Source: Rhodospirillales bacterium
GTDB taxonomy: Bacteria; Pseudomonadota; Alphaproteobacteria; Rhodospirillales; JAPHRK01
Assembly (NCBI GenBank): GCA_026196105.1
Contig: JAPHRK010000016.1
Location: 1 to 63,085 of the forward strand
DNA length: 63,085 nucleotides
Direction of reading: 5' to 3'
The position numbers and the translations under genes were made by a program. Below are positions 1 through 7,741 of the stretch, piece by piece. The notes under the pieces were generated by a model that was not told where the DNA came from, made no database searches, and was given only the letters and a program-made list of their open reading frames with translations. Numbering within the stretch: the stretch's first letter is position 1; each line of letters opens with the position of its first letter.

Positions 1-98
1 TATCGCAACACGTTACGACCGATGTGCTCACACCTTCTTCTCCGCAATATGCATTGCTGCAATTGTCATATGGTGGATTTAATGAGTCCTGAGCCTAG
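1..98 (+). mobile_element. 3' end of an IS5-family insertion sequence (left boundary)
   Basis: These 98 bases recur exactly, in reverse complement, at 62988-63085. Frame 2 encodes the last 26 residues of a transposase (starting IATRYDRCAHTFFSA and ending VIWWI, stop TAA at 80-82). That matches the C-terminal signature of IS5-family DDE transposases as I know it. The sequence after the stop, ending GAGTCCTGAGCC next to TAG, would be the terminal inverted repeat abutting a TA-containing target. The transposase points into the window and most of the element lies outside it. Family assignment is from motif memory, not a search. Confidence 0.75.
2..82 (+). pseudogene. IS5-family transposase, C-terminal 26 residues only (cut by window edge)
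   Basis: Open from the window edge to TAA at 80-82. The peptide begins IATRYDR and ends in a hydrophobic tail with VIWWI, the usual end of IS5/IS427-group transposases. It is partial because the window starts inside it; whether the full gene is intact cannot be judged here. Confidence 0.65.
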
Positions 99-190
99 AC
101 TTATATAAACAATAAGAAAAACAAACTTTTACGAGAATAAACTATCATAATGGGTAGGGACTAGAAGTCTGTATTAGCGAGGAGCTATAA

Positions 191-2347
191 ATGACCATTA
201 AGTCCCGAGTTGCTATTTTACTTGCCATTGTCGCTGGTGTTTCGGTTGTGACAGGTATTTATTTGTTTTCTGCACTCTCAGCATCAAAAAATGATGCCAG
301 CATTATTGAGGCTTTAGGCCGACAACGAATGCTCAGTCAGGCCATGGCGAAATCCGTTCTTGGATATGCATCTGCCAAGCAAAGTCTTGGCAGTATGGAA
401 ACCAGAATCACATCACTTGATAAATTTATAACTAGCATGCGCAGTCAATATACTAAGTCGGTTATTGGCCCTTCTAAAAAGGTGGAGATGGGGATTTCAA
501 TGACCCCAGAAGCTGAAGAACATGCTTCAGTACCTTTTCCAGCCACATTTACGCGCCTTGTGAACACGAAAACAACAAGCGCCAATGGCTTCTCCGTCGC
601 AATTCTATCTGATTTTCCCATTAACCCGGAAAGCGCTTTTCAATCAGATATGGATGAGAAAGCCAATGAGAGTTTTAAGAAAGAGCCAAATAGCCTCTTT
701 TTTGAGGCCAGCGAAAAAGACGGCAAGATGGTTTTGAATTACTACACAGCAGATCTCGCTGTTACTCAAGGGTGTGCTGATTGTCATACAAAGATGGAAG
801 GTCGCCCATACAAAATTGGGGATGTCTTGGGGATCCGCCGTTATCAAGTACCTTTTGCTGATTCTATGGCAATCGGAAACCAATTAATTAAGCCAAGTAT
901 AAAAGAATACGAAACTGCCAAATTAATCTTTTCTGAAACCCTCACGGCGCTTCGTTCAGGTGGGAAATATTCTTTAGACCTAGGCCGTAAGGCCTTTGCG
1001 CAGATTCCAGCCATTGATGATGAAACTGCACAAAACTTAATGGCGAAAGTTGCTGTCACTTCTGCTGAAATGGAAAAAACCATTGGGACGATCTTAAATA
1101 GTAAAGGCCGTGGGCTGCAAGTTGCGGCGCTTAGACTAGGTAGCCAAGCGAATGAACTTAGAGGTGTAAGTAATGCCGTTGTCGTTCGTTATACAGAAAT
1201 TGCCGCTGGAAACCAGAATACAATCTCATGGGCAATCATGATTTCTACAATTATTATTTTCTGCACAGTTGGTGGCGTCTACGCTTTCATGTCCAATAAA
1301 GTTGTTGGTCGTATCGGTGCTTTATCTGACTCCATGGCAATCTTAGCTCAAGGCGATAAGACAACTGCAATTGCCTATGCAAACGATGAAGACGAGGTTG
1401 GCGGTATGGCGAGAGCCGTCCAAGTCTTTAAAGATAATATGATTAAAGCCGACGAATTGAGAGACGAACAGGTTAAGCAGGAGGCTGATCGAGAACAACG
1501 TCGCATTAAAGTTGAAAATGCTGTTGTTAATTTTGAGCAGGCGATTGGCCAAGTTGTTAAAGGTGTATCACACTCAGCTTCAGGTGTTGAAGACTCCGCA
1601 AACCAAATGGCTGAGCAAGCCAAAGATAACGTTAATCGATCAGGAGCTGTTGCATCAGCTTCAGAACAATCCGCTGCTAATGTTCAAACTGTTGCTTCTG
1701 CAGCGGAAGAACTATCTAGTTCAATTAGTGAAATAAGCAATCAGGTTGCTCAATCTTCTTCTGTAGCTGGACGTGCAGTTCATGAGGCTGAGGAAACCAA
1801 TGAAAAGGTTCAAGGGTTAGTTGATGCTGCTCAGCGGATCGGTGATGTTGTTAATTTAATCAATGATATCGCTGAACAAACAAACTTGTTAGCTCTCAAT
1901 GCAACAATTGAAGCCGCACGCGCTGGCGAAGCTGGCAAGGGGTTTGCTGTTGTCGCATCAGAAGTGAAGAATCTTGCTAATGAAACGGCTAAAGCCACCA
2001 GCGAAATCGGTACCCAAATTTCAGGAATCCAACAAGCAACAGAAGAATCTGTTTCAGCAATTGGCGGGATTACGGAAATTATCCGGGAAATTGATGGTAT
2101 TGCTTCAGGTATTGCTGCTGCAGTTGAAGAACAAGGGGCTGCAACAGGAGAAATTGCCCGAAGTGTCGAGCAAGCCTCTGCGGGAACCCAAGAAGTTTCA
2201 TCAAATATTGAAACGATTAGCACTGCGGCTAAACAAAATGGTGAAAGAGCAAAAGAGATGGCTGAAGCTGCTGTTGATATGCTTGAACAATCTAGAAGCT
2301 TAGATGCTGAAGTTAAAAAGTTCTTAGCTGAAGTAAGTTCGTCCTAA
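191..2347 (+). CDS. Methyl-accepting chemotaxis protein with heme-binding sensor domain
   Basis: A 718-aa chemoreceptor. It has a TM segment at about residues 8-28, a long periplasmic region to about 345, a second TM (about 346-368), a HAMP domain (about 368-425) and a C-terminal signalling domain (about 480-715) with the conserved hairpin tip around [16 protein letters not shown]. The periplasmic part contains GCADCH (C195, C198, H199), a c-type heme attachment motif, in a region resembling the Tll0287-like/DUF3365 heme domain. Near the N-terminus is [13 protein letters not shown], like the P-box of PilJ/NarX-type sensors. A redox, NO or nitrate signal is plausible but inferred. It has a start with RBS (GAGGAGC) and faces the flagellar genes convergently. 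Confidence 0.92.
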   Translation: MTIKSRVAILLAIVAGVSVVTGIYLFSALSASKNDASIIEALGRQRMLSQAMAKSVLGYASAKQSLGSMETRITSLDKFITSMRSQYTKSVIGPSKKVEMGISMTPEAEEHASVPFPATFTRLVNTKTTSANGFSVAILSDFPINPESAFQSDMDEKANESFKKEPNSLFFEASEKDGKMVLNYYTADLAVTQGCADCHTKMEGRPYKIGDVLGIRRYQVPFADSMAIGNQLIKPSIKEYETAKLIFSETLTALRSGGKYSLDLGRKAFAQIPAIDDETAQNLMAKVAVTSAEMEKTIGTILNSKGRGLQVAALRLGSQANELRGVSNAVVVRYTEIAAGNQNTISWAIMISTIIIFCTVGGVYAFMSNKVVGRIGALSDSMAILAQGDKTTAIAYANDEDEVGGMARAVQVFKDNMIKADELRDEQVKQEADREQRRIKVENAVVNFEQAIGQVVKGVSHSASGVEDSANQMAEQAKDNVNRSGAVASASEQSAANVQTVASAAEELSSSISEISNQVAQSSSVAGRAVHEAEETNEKVQGLVDAAQRIGDVVNLINDIAEQTNLLALNATIEAARAGEAGKGFAVVASEVKNLANETAKATSEIGTQISGIQQATEESVSAIGGITEIIREIDGIASGIAAAVEEQGAATGEIARSVEQASAGTQEVSSNIETISTAAKQNGERAKEMAEAAVDMLEQSRSLDAEVKKFLAEVSSS

Positions 2348-2367
2348 ATATGAGTTCGTCCTAAATA
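2336..2367 (+). repeat. 17-bp tandem duplication across the chemoreceptor stop codon
   Basis: AGTTCGTCCTAAATA occurs at 2336-2350 and again at 2353-2367 (period 17), duplicating the last two codons and the stop of the upstream gene. It looks like a replication-slippage duplication. The protein is unaffected because the first copy already contains the stop. Confidence 0.7.
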
Positions 2368-2400
2368 GGAGAGGAGGGGGCTATTGATAGCCCTCTCCTT
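2367..2400. terminator. Hairpin between convergent chemoreceptor and fliP
   Basis: GGGCTA-TTGA-TAGCCC forms the core of a hairpin, extended by GGAGA/TCTCC with a small bulge on the left. It lies between two convergent genes and overlaps the end of fliP. There is no long T-run, so termination is inferred from position and stem strength. Confidence 0.45.
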
Positions 2401-3154
2401 ATCCTCCAAAACTCTTAACAAGACTTCCGACTAGCAAATACCATCCATCTACCAAGACAAAGAAAATGATCTTGAAAGGCAATGCCACGATGATGGGCGG
2501 GAGCATCATCATACCCATGGACATGAGGACCGATGCCACCACCATGTCGATAACCAGGAAAGGAACGAAGATCAGAAAGCCGATCTCAAAAGCCCGTCGA
2601 ATTTCACTCAGCATAAATGCTGGAATGAGAGCTTTCATGGGAACGCTTTCGATACCATCTAATTTTGTGTCATCAATTTTAGCAATATCAAAGAAAAGCT
2701 GAAGATCTTGCTCTCTAACATGTCTTGACATGAATCTATGGAAAGGCACCAAAGCTCTATCAAAAGCTTCTACTTCTTCCATCTGCCCTTCCATCATCGG
2801 TTTCAACGCTTCGTCATAAACCTCTTCAAAGGTGGGCATCATGATGAATAGGGTTAAAAACAAGGCTAAGCTAATCAGAACTTGGTTGGGAGGGGCTTGT
2901 TGTGTTCCCAACGCTGTACGCACAAAAGAAAAGACAATGACGATTCGTGTGAAAGAGGTCATCATTATAAGAATTGACGGGGCGAGACTCAAAACCGTTG
3001 TCAGGGCAATGAGCTGAACAACTCGTGTGGTTGCAGAAGAGTCACCACCAAGGTCTAACGTGAATGATTGGGCGAAAGCAGGTTGGGTCATAAAAATAAG
3101 ACCCGAAGCAACAAGCCCAATAACAAAGACACCTATTGAAATTTTTGCCTTCAT
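2399..3154 (-). CDS. fliP: Flagellar type III export apparatus protein FliP
   Basis: A 251-aa inner-membrane protein with an N-terminal signal-like segment ending near QPAFAQS, then four TM helices. It has the FliP-family stretches [13 protein letters not shown] and [10 protein letters not shown], and a C-terminal half with long hydrophobic helices around [15 protein letters not shown]. FliP forms the core of the export gate with FliQ and FliR, which are encoded in the divergent operon 2.5 kb away. Its start overlaps the fliO stop by 4 nt (ATGA), indicating translational coupling. Length is normal for the family. Confidence 0.96.
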   Translation of the reverse strand: MKAKISIGVFVIGLVASGLIFMTQPAFAQSFTLDLGGDSSATTRVVQLIALTTVLSLAPSILIMMTSFTRIVIVFSFVRTALGTQQAPPNQVLISLALFLTLFIMMPTFEEVYDEALKPMMEGQMEEVEAFDRALVPFHRFMSRHVREQDLQLFFDIAKIDDTKLDGIESVPMKALIPAFMLSEIRRAFEIGFLIFVPFLVIDMVVASVLMSMGMMMLPPIIVALPFKIIFFVLVDGWYLLVGSLVKSFGG

Positions 3155-3498
3155 TGCACTACATCCGTCGGTTCTTTTGAGGATGTTGCCATATCAAGGG
3201 CTTGTGCAAAATTTGTGTCTCCATCATGCAATATATTCTTTTCAATTAGCGTGTCTGAAGTAGGCCCTAAAAGAATAAGGTGTTCAGCATTGTCCCGGCG
3301 AACGAGAATAAGTCGGCGTTTACCGTCAATTGGTATTACTTCTGTCAGGGCGAGCCGTTTGGATTTGCCCCGTTGAGAAACAATTGCTCCAAAACCAAAC
3401 CGTTTGGCTCCAAAAGCCAGCAAAGCGATTAAGCCTAAGACAAGAGCCAGGGCCATGACAAATTCCAGGTATTCTTGTAATCCTATGACATCATCCAT
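3151..3498 (-). CDS. fliO: Flagellar biosynthesis protein FliO
   Basis: A 115-aa protein with one N-terminal TM helix (about 11-30, [20 protein letters not shown]) followed by a small cytoplasmic domain containing [23 protein letters not shown], the typical FliO pattern. FliO assists assembly of the FliP core. It lies directly upstream of fliP with a 4-nt overlap and 6 nt downstream of the unknown gene at 3505-3846. Confidence 0.88.
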   Translation of the reverse strand: MDDVIGLQEYLEFVMALALVLGLIALLAFGAKRFGFGAIVSQRGKSKRLALTEVIPIDGKRRLILVRRDNAEHLILLGPTSDTLIEKNILHDGDTNFAQALDMATSSKEPTDVVQ

Positions 3499-3504
3499 AC
3501 AGGT

Positions 3505-3846
3505 TTATTCGCCCTTTTTGGGCTTGTCCTCTTCAGTTTTGCCATAGGCTTCCATTGCCCGCGAACGTGTTGAAAACTCATGAATTTCTGAAAACTCTTG
3601 ATGTTGTTCAACCATTTTATTTTCTAATTCATCAAGGCTTTCCATAATAGCTGTCAGGGATATTTTATGTGGGATATTGTCTTCTGCAGGGTTCTCCTGC
3701 ACATAACGACACAATTCCTCAACGTGGCCTGTTAATGCACTCAACTCAATACTTTGCCCTTCATCAAGAAGGCGTTTGGCCGCATTAACGAGAGAAGATA
3801 CGCGTTCAACTTTGCTGGTGAAATTCGCAAGTTCCGTAGAAGTCAT
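3505..3846 (-). CDS. Hypothetical small helical protein in the fliOP operon
   Basis: A 113-aa soluble protein, predicted mostly helical, with a charged lysine-rich tail (KTEEDKPKKGE). I do not recognise a family. Its start overlaps the stop of the flhB-like gene by 4 nt, and its stop is 6 nt before the fliO start, so it belongs to the same transcript. A role as a flagellar chaperone or export accessory (FlgN/FliT size class) is a guess from size and context only. Confidence 0.75.
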   Translation of the reverse strand: MTSTELANFTSKVERVSSLVNAAKRLLDEGQSIELSALTGHVEELCRYVQENPAEDNIPHKISLTAIMESLDELENKMVEQHQEFSEIHEFSTRSRAMEAYGKTEEDKPKKGE

Positions 3847-4190
3847 TTTCGTGCCTCTTGGTATTTGCTTAATCCAGCCCCAATATCAATGGGCACTTCT
3901 TCACCATTTGCTCGATAGACGTAGGTCAGTATCTCTGAAACAGCAGCAAAGGCTTCTAAAGGTATTTCATCTCCGATTTCAAGAGCTTGTAATACTTCAG
4001 CTAAATCAGCGTCCTCACGGACTTTGACGTCATTTGCGAAAGCTATTTCAAGAATCTTCTCTGCTAAAGCTCCTTTTCCAGAGGCAATAACTTCTGGAGG
4101 ACGGTTGTTATCCCGGTCATGATCGAGGGCAACGGCCAGTTTTCGGGTAGCTATTGCTTCAAAATCTTGATCTTTTTTTGAACTGGTCAA
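3843..4190 (-). CDS. FlhB C-terminal-domain-like protein (FlhX type)
   Basis: A 115-aa protein resembling the cytoplasmic autocleavage domain of FlhB: PPEVIASGKGALAEKILEIA, then a segment with VREDADLAEVLQALEIGDEIP and a C-terminal ILTYVYRANGE. It has no membrane part and no NPTH cleavage motif; full-length FlhB at 6680-7741 has NPTH. In other bacteria such stand-alone paralogues (FlhX) can stand in for the C-terminal FlhB fragment; a similar role here is inferred. The start is TTG at 4188-4190. It is the first gene of the leftward flagellar operon. Confidence 0.85.
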   Translation of the reverse strand: MTSSKKDQDFEAIATRKLAVALDHDRDNNRPPEVIASGKGALAEKILEIAFANDVKVREDADLAEVLQALEIGDEIPLEAFAAVSEILTYVYRANGEEVPIDIGAGLSKYQEARK

Positions 4191-4446
4191 TGGACCGCCT
4201 GTATTTAAAAAATAGGAGAACTTATCTTGAGGGAATTGTGCCGTTATAAGCTTAAAGATTCCTTTAATGCTCTAAAGGTAAATTTAAGTAAGAGAAAATA
4301 GCCGAAAATGAGTCCCAATCTGGCTTTCAAGAGGCCATGATTCATCGTTTCTTAAGGGAACGGATTCAATAATCGAAGAGTTATGTAATGTCGATTCTGT
4401 AGAAAATTTGGACGAGCCAAAAGGCTCTAAAGAGGCGTAATAAGGT

Positions 4447-4848
4447 ATGGATTTCAGCAAAATCTCACTTTTTACCGCGATGAAAAAGCAAATGGGTTGG
4501 CTTACACAACGCCAAAAGGTGTTGTCGGAAAATATCTCAAATGCCAACACCCCTCGCTTTAAATCCAAAGACTTAAAGCCTATCGAATTTAGGGATATGA
4601 TTGGAAAAAACCAATTTAACCTTAAAATGCGGGCAACTTCGGCAAAACACTTAACAGGCTTAAGTGGTGATTCCGGTGATAATAAAGTTGCTAAGGAACG
4701 TAAACCTTATGAAACCTCTCCTGACGGTAACTCAGTTGTTCTCGAAGAACAGGTTCTCAAAGTTAATAAAACACAAATTGATCATCGATTAACCAATGAC
4801 CTTTACAAAAAGCATCTGTCTCTTTTTAGAGCGGCAATTGGTAAGTAA
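4447..4848 (+). CDS. flgB: Flagellar basal-body rod protein FlgB
   Basis: A 133-aa proximal rod protein. The N-terminal helix leads into LSENISNANTPRFKSKDL, the FlgB form of the rod/hook N-terminal motif, and the C-terminus (DLYKKHLSLFRAAIGK) is the usual amphipathic helix. It is the first gene of the rightward flgBC-fliE-fliQR-flhB-cckA run, and shares the 256-bp divergent promoter region 4191-4446 with the fliOP operon. Confidence 0.95.
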   Translation: MDFSKISLFTAMKKQMGWLTQRQKVLSENISNANTPRFKSKDLKPIEFRDMIGKNQFNLKMRATSAKHLTGLSGDSGDNKVAKERKPYETSPDGNSVVLEEQVLKVNKTQIDHRLTNDLYKKHLSLFRAAIGK

Positions 4849-4870
4849 CGGCAAGGCCAGGAAAAAATAG

Positions 4871-5281
4871 ATGGATGACCTTTTTAAAACCATGAGTATT
4901 TCGGCTTCAGGAATGAAGGCTCAAGGGGTGAGACTTCGGGTGATCTCTGAAAATATGGCTAATGTAAATTCTTTGCCAACAAAACCGGGAGAAAGCCCTT
5001 ACCAACGCAAAGTGACTCTTTTTAAAAATAAATTAGACCGGGAGTTGGGGGCTAATACAGTTAATGTTCATCAAGTAAGGCCCGATAAATCAGAATTTAA
5101 AATGCGTTTCGATCCTAATCATCCAGCAGCTGATGCTAATGGTTATGTGCAAACTCCCAACGTAAATACGCTGGTTGAGATGATGAATATGAAAGATGCA
5201 CAACGCTCATATGAGCGCAATGTAAAAGCAATTAAAGCGTCGAAAGATATGATCGGCAAGACTCTCGGTCTCTTACGGTAA
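4871..5281 (+). CDS. flgC: Flagellar basal-body rod protein FlgC
   Basis: A 136-aa rod protein with N-terminal SISASGMKAQGVRLRVISEN and MANVNSLPT, and C-terminal VEMMNMKDAQRSYERNVKAI, both diagnostic of FlgC. It follows flgB by 22 nt and precedes fliE by 27 nt. Confidence 0.95.
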   Translation: MDDLFKTMSISASGMKAQGVRLRVISENMANVNSLPTKPGESPYQRKVTLFKNKLDRELGANTVNVHQVRPDKSEFKMRFDPNHPAADANGYVQTPNVNTLVEMMNMKDAQRSYERNVKAIKASKDMIGKTLGLLR

Positions 5282-5308
5282 AAATTAGATGGAAATGGAA
5301 AGACGGTT

Positions 5309-5620
5309 ATGACAATACCCTTTAATCAAGCTATTAGCGCTTATAATCAAGCTGCCAAAGATGTTGGGGCTGGTGCGACGATAAAAAATGATAAAGTAAC
5401 CTCTAATGATTTTGCTGATATGCTTAAGAATAAAGTTCGTACAGCCATCGACGATAATAAAAATGCCGAGCGACTTTCTGTTGCAGCTGTTGCGGGTAAA
5501 GCAGATTTAAGTCAAGTTGTTACAGCCGTTGCAGAAGCTGAATTCACGGTAAAGGCTGCAGTCGCTATTAAAGATAAGGTGATAACCTCTTACAAACAGA
5601 TTCTCCGGATGCCAGTTTAG
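5309..5620 (+). CDS. fliE: Flagellar hook-basal body protein FliE
   Basis: A 103-aa protein linking the MS ring to the rod. The C-terminal half contains DLSQVVTAVAEAEFTVKAAV followed by the VITSYKQILRMPV ending typical of FliE. It sits between flgC and fliQ, the usual alphaproteobacterial order. Confidence 0.94.
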   Translation: MTIPFNQAISAYNQAAKDVGAGATIKNDKVTSNDFADMLKNKVRTAIDDNKNAERLSVAAVAGKADLSQVVTAVAEAEFTVKAAVAIKDKVITSYKQILRMPV

Positions 5621-5630
5621 GGATACTCCC

Positions 5631-5897
5631 ATGAACGAAGTTGCCGTCCTCGAAGTTGGAAGAGAAGCCTTCTTTGTAATTATGAAGGTTGTCGGTCCTC
5701 TGCTCTTTATTGGGCTTGTGGTAGGCCTTGCCATTGCATTATTTCAAGCGATTACCTCTATCCAGGAAATGACCTTGGTTTTCGTTCCAAAAATTATTGC
5801 TATTTTTGTTGCAATTATCGTTTTTCTGCCATTCATGATGAGGGTTACGATTGAGTTCGGGCAAGATATGTTTAACAAAATAACCCTGCTAAATTAG
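5631..5897 (+). CDS. fliQ: Flagellar export protein FliQ
   Basis: An 88-aa protein with two TM helices and the family core ALFQAITSIQEMTLVFVPKI. It is part of the FliPQR export gate. It lies 10 nt after fliE and 12 nt before fliR. Confidence 0.96.
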   Translation: MNEVAVLEVGREAFFVIMKVVGPLLFIGLVVGLAIALFQAITSIQEMTLVFVPKIIAIFVAIIVFLPFMMRVTIEFGQDMFNKITLLN

Positions 5898-5909
5898 GTT
5901 AGACCGCGC

Positions 5910-6671
5910 ATGTTAAGCGAGGTTCTCAATCTAAATATTTTCTTCTTCTTTGTGATTTTTTCAAGACTTGCAGCAGCAGTCACTGTGATGCCAGGTTTTA
6001 GTGCTACCTACGTTTCTATGCGGATACGGATTGCTTTTATTGTTGTTTTTTCTTTTGTTTTAGTCCCCGTTCTTCAGGACGTTATGCCTCCTATACCCGC
6101 TTCAGCAATGGCGATGACTTTGATTTTTATTGGTGAGGCAATCATTGGCCTATTGATTGGTTCTGTAATGAGGATTTTGCTGGGAGCGCTGCAAACAGCA
6201 GGGACAGTCATTGCGTTTTCTTCATCAATGGCTAACGCCATGATTATGGACCCAATTTCCCAACAACAAAGCGCCGTAGTTAGTGTTGCTCTGACAACAA
6301 TGGCAACGGTGATTATTTTTGTAGCTGATTTACACCACTTGATGATTGCTGCTTACGTAGAAAGTTATACAATGTTCGTTCCGGGCCATGTACCCCCAGT
6401 TTCTGATATTGCTCAGTTGATAGCCAGAATTGTAGCAGATTCATTTTCATTTGGTATTCAGCTTGCTGCTCCTTTTTTGTTAATTTCTTTTACCTATAAC
6501 GTTGCTCTCGGCACGCTTGCCCGATTAATGCCTAAGTTGAATGTATTCTTTGTAGGTATGCCTTTAAGCATTGGTTTAGCCTTTGCTGGTTTAATGATTT
6601 GTATTCCGTCAATTTTGATGATCTTCCTTAAAAATTACGAGGAAACCATCGAGAAATTTTTTATTCCTTGA
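5910..6671 (+). CDS. fliR: Flagellar export protein FliR
   Basis: A 253-aa integral membrane protein with about six TM segments. It has the FliR-typical RLAAAVTVMPGF and LMPKLNVFFVGMPLSIGLA motifs. It caps the FliPQR gate. It is followed 8 nt later by flhB with RBS GAGGTGA. Confidence 0.96.
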   Translation: MLSEVLNLNIFFFFVIFSRLAAAVTVMPGFSATYVSMRIRIAFIVVFSFVLVPVLQDVMPPIPASAMAMTLIFIGEAIIGLLIGSVMRILLGALQTAGTVIAFSSSMANAMIMDPISQQQSAVVSVALTTMATVIIFVADLHHLMIAAYVESYTMFVPGHVPPVSDIAQLIARIVADSFSFGIQLAAPFLLISFTYNVALGTLARLMPKLNVFFVGMPLSIGLAFAGLMICIPSILMIFLKNYEETIEKFFIP

Positions 6672-6679
6672 GGTGACGG

Positions 6680-7741
6680 ATGTCAGAAGATCAAGAAAAA
6701 ACAGAAGAGCCAACTAGCAAAAAACTCGATAAAGCCAGGACAGAAGGTCAGGTTTTACAATCTTCTGAGGTCAAGAACTGGGGGGTGCTTTTAGGCGCCT
6801 CTTTTTCCATGTTTGTTATGGGACCATGGATTATGGGGCACCTTAAACCAATTCTATCAACATTCTTAGAATCCCCCCACGCGATCAGGCTGGATACGGG
6901 GAATGTTAGTGTTTTCTTCTCCGAGCTTATTAGGGACGTTGGACTTTGGACATCTCCTATTTTTCTAGTGGCTATTATCGTTGCATTCGCGACAAATGTT
7001 GGTGTTTCTGGCTTGGTTTATTCGCCAAAAAAGATGGCGCCGAAGTTAAATAGGTTGGACCCTATTAAAGGGACTCAAAAAATTATCTCCCTCAATTCAA
7101 TTTTTGAATTTGTCAAAGATTTCGTTAAGCTTTGTATTGTTGGGATCGTCGTTTTTACTGTTGTCATGCCTATGTTCAGTGATTTGACAACATGGCCAGG
7201 GCTTGCACCTATTCAGATACTCGATCGTATGGGGGATTTTGGGGCGGCAATTCTTGTAGGTACTACTGCCGTTTTAACCGTTCTCGCTTTCTTTGATTTC
7301 TTTTATCAAAAATATACTTTTATCAAGAAGCTGAAGATGAGTAAGCAAGAGGTAAAAGATGAGAACAAGAATACCGAAGGTGACCCCCAAATCAAAGGGC
7401 GTTTACGTCGGATCAGGATGGAGCGGGCGAGGACCAGAATGATGGCTAATGTCCCTGACGCCAGTGTTATCGTCACAAATCCAACGCATTATTCAGTTGC
7501 TCTAGCCTATAGTGAAGACGATATGGCTGCCCCAACGGTTGTTGCTAAAGGGGTAGATAGTTTGGCCCTAAAAATACGTGAAGTAGCGGAAGAAGCCGAT
7601 GTGCCAATTGTTGAGAACCCTCCTCTTGCTCGTGCTTTATATGCTACAGTAGAACTGGAAGAAGAAATTCCTGAGGAACACTATAAACCTGTTGCTGAGG
7701 TTATTGGTTACGTTATGCGCCTTAAGGGTGGGTCTTTATGA
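6680..7741 (+). CDS. flhB: Flagellar export switch protein FlhB
   Basis: A 353-aa protein. The hydrophilic N-terminus carries the EDQEKTEEPTSKKLDKAR signature, four TM segments follow (about 30-210), then a cytoplasmic domain with the autocleavage motif NPTH (about residue 267, within VIVTNPTHYSVALAY). It switches export from rod/hook to filament substrates. Its stop overlaps the cckA start (ATGA, 7738-7741), so translation of the two is probably coupled. Confidence 0.97.
   Translation: MSEDQEKTEEPTSKKLDKARTEGQVLQSSEVKNWGVLLGASFSMFVMGPWIMGHLKPILSTFLESPHAIRLDTGNVSVFFSELIRDVGLWTSPIFLVAIIVAFATNVGVSGLVYSPKKMAPKLNRLDPIKGTQKIISLNSIFEFVKDFVKLCIVGIVVFTVVMPMFSDLTTWPGLAPIQILDRMGDFGAAILVGTTAVLTVLAFFDFFYQKYTFIKKLKMSKQEVKDENKNTEGDPQIKGRLRRIRMERARTRMMANVPDASVIVTNPTHYSVALAYSEDDMAAPTVVAKGVDSLALKIREVAEEADVPIVENPPLARALYATVELEEEIPEEHYKPVAEVIGYVMRLKGGSL

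Noticed and set aside
1-98. Terminal inverted repeats read as telomeres or ends of a linear phage/plasmid
   Set aside because: The repeat encodes a transposase C-terminus and interrupts a gene at the right end, which fits two IS copies, and the genes between are ordinary chromosomal ones.
1831-2223. Long antisense open frames within genes (for example here inside the chemoreceptor)
   Set aside because: They are opposite to strongly coding sequence, have no ribosome-binding site or family features, and follow from codon bias of the real gene.
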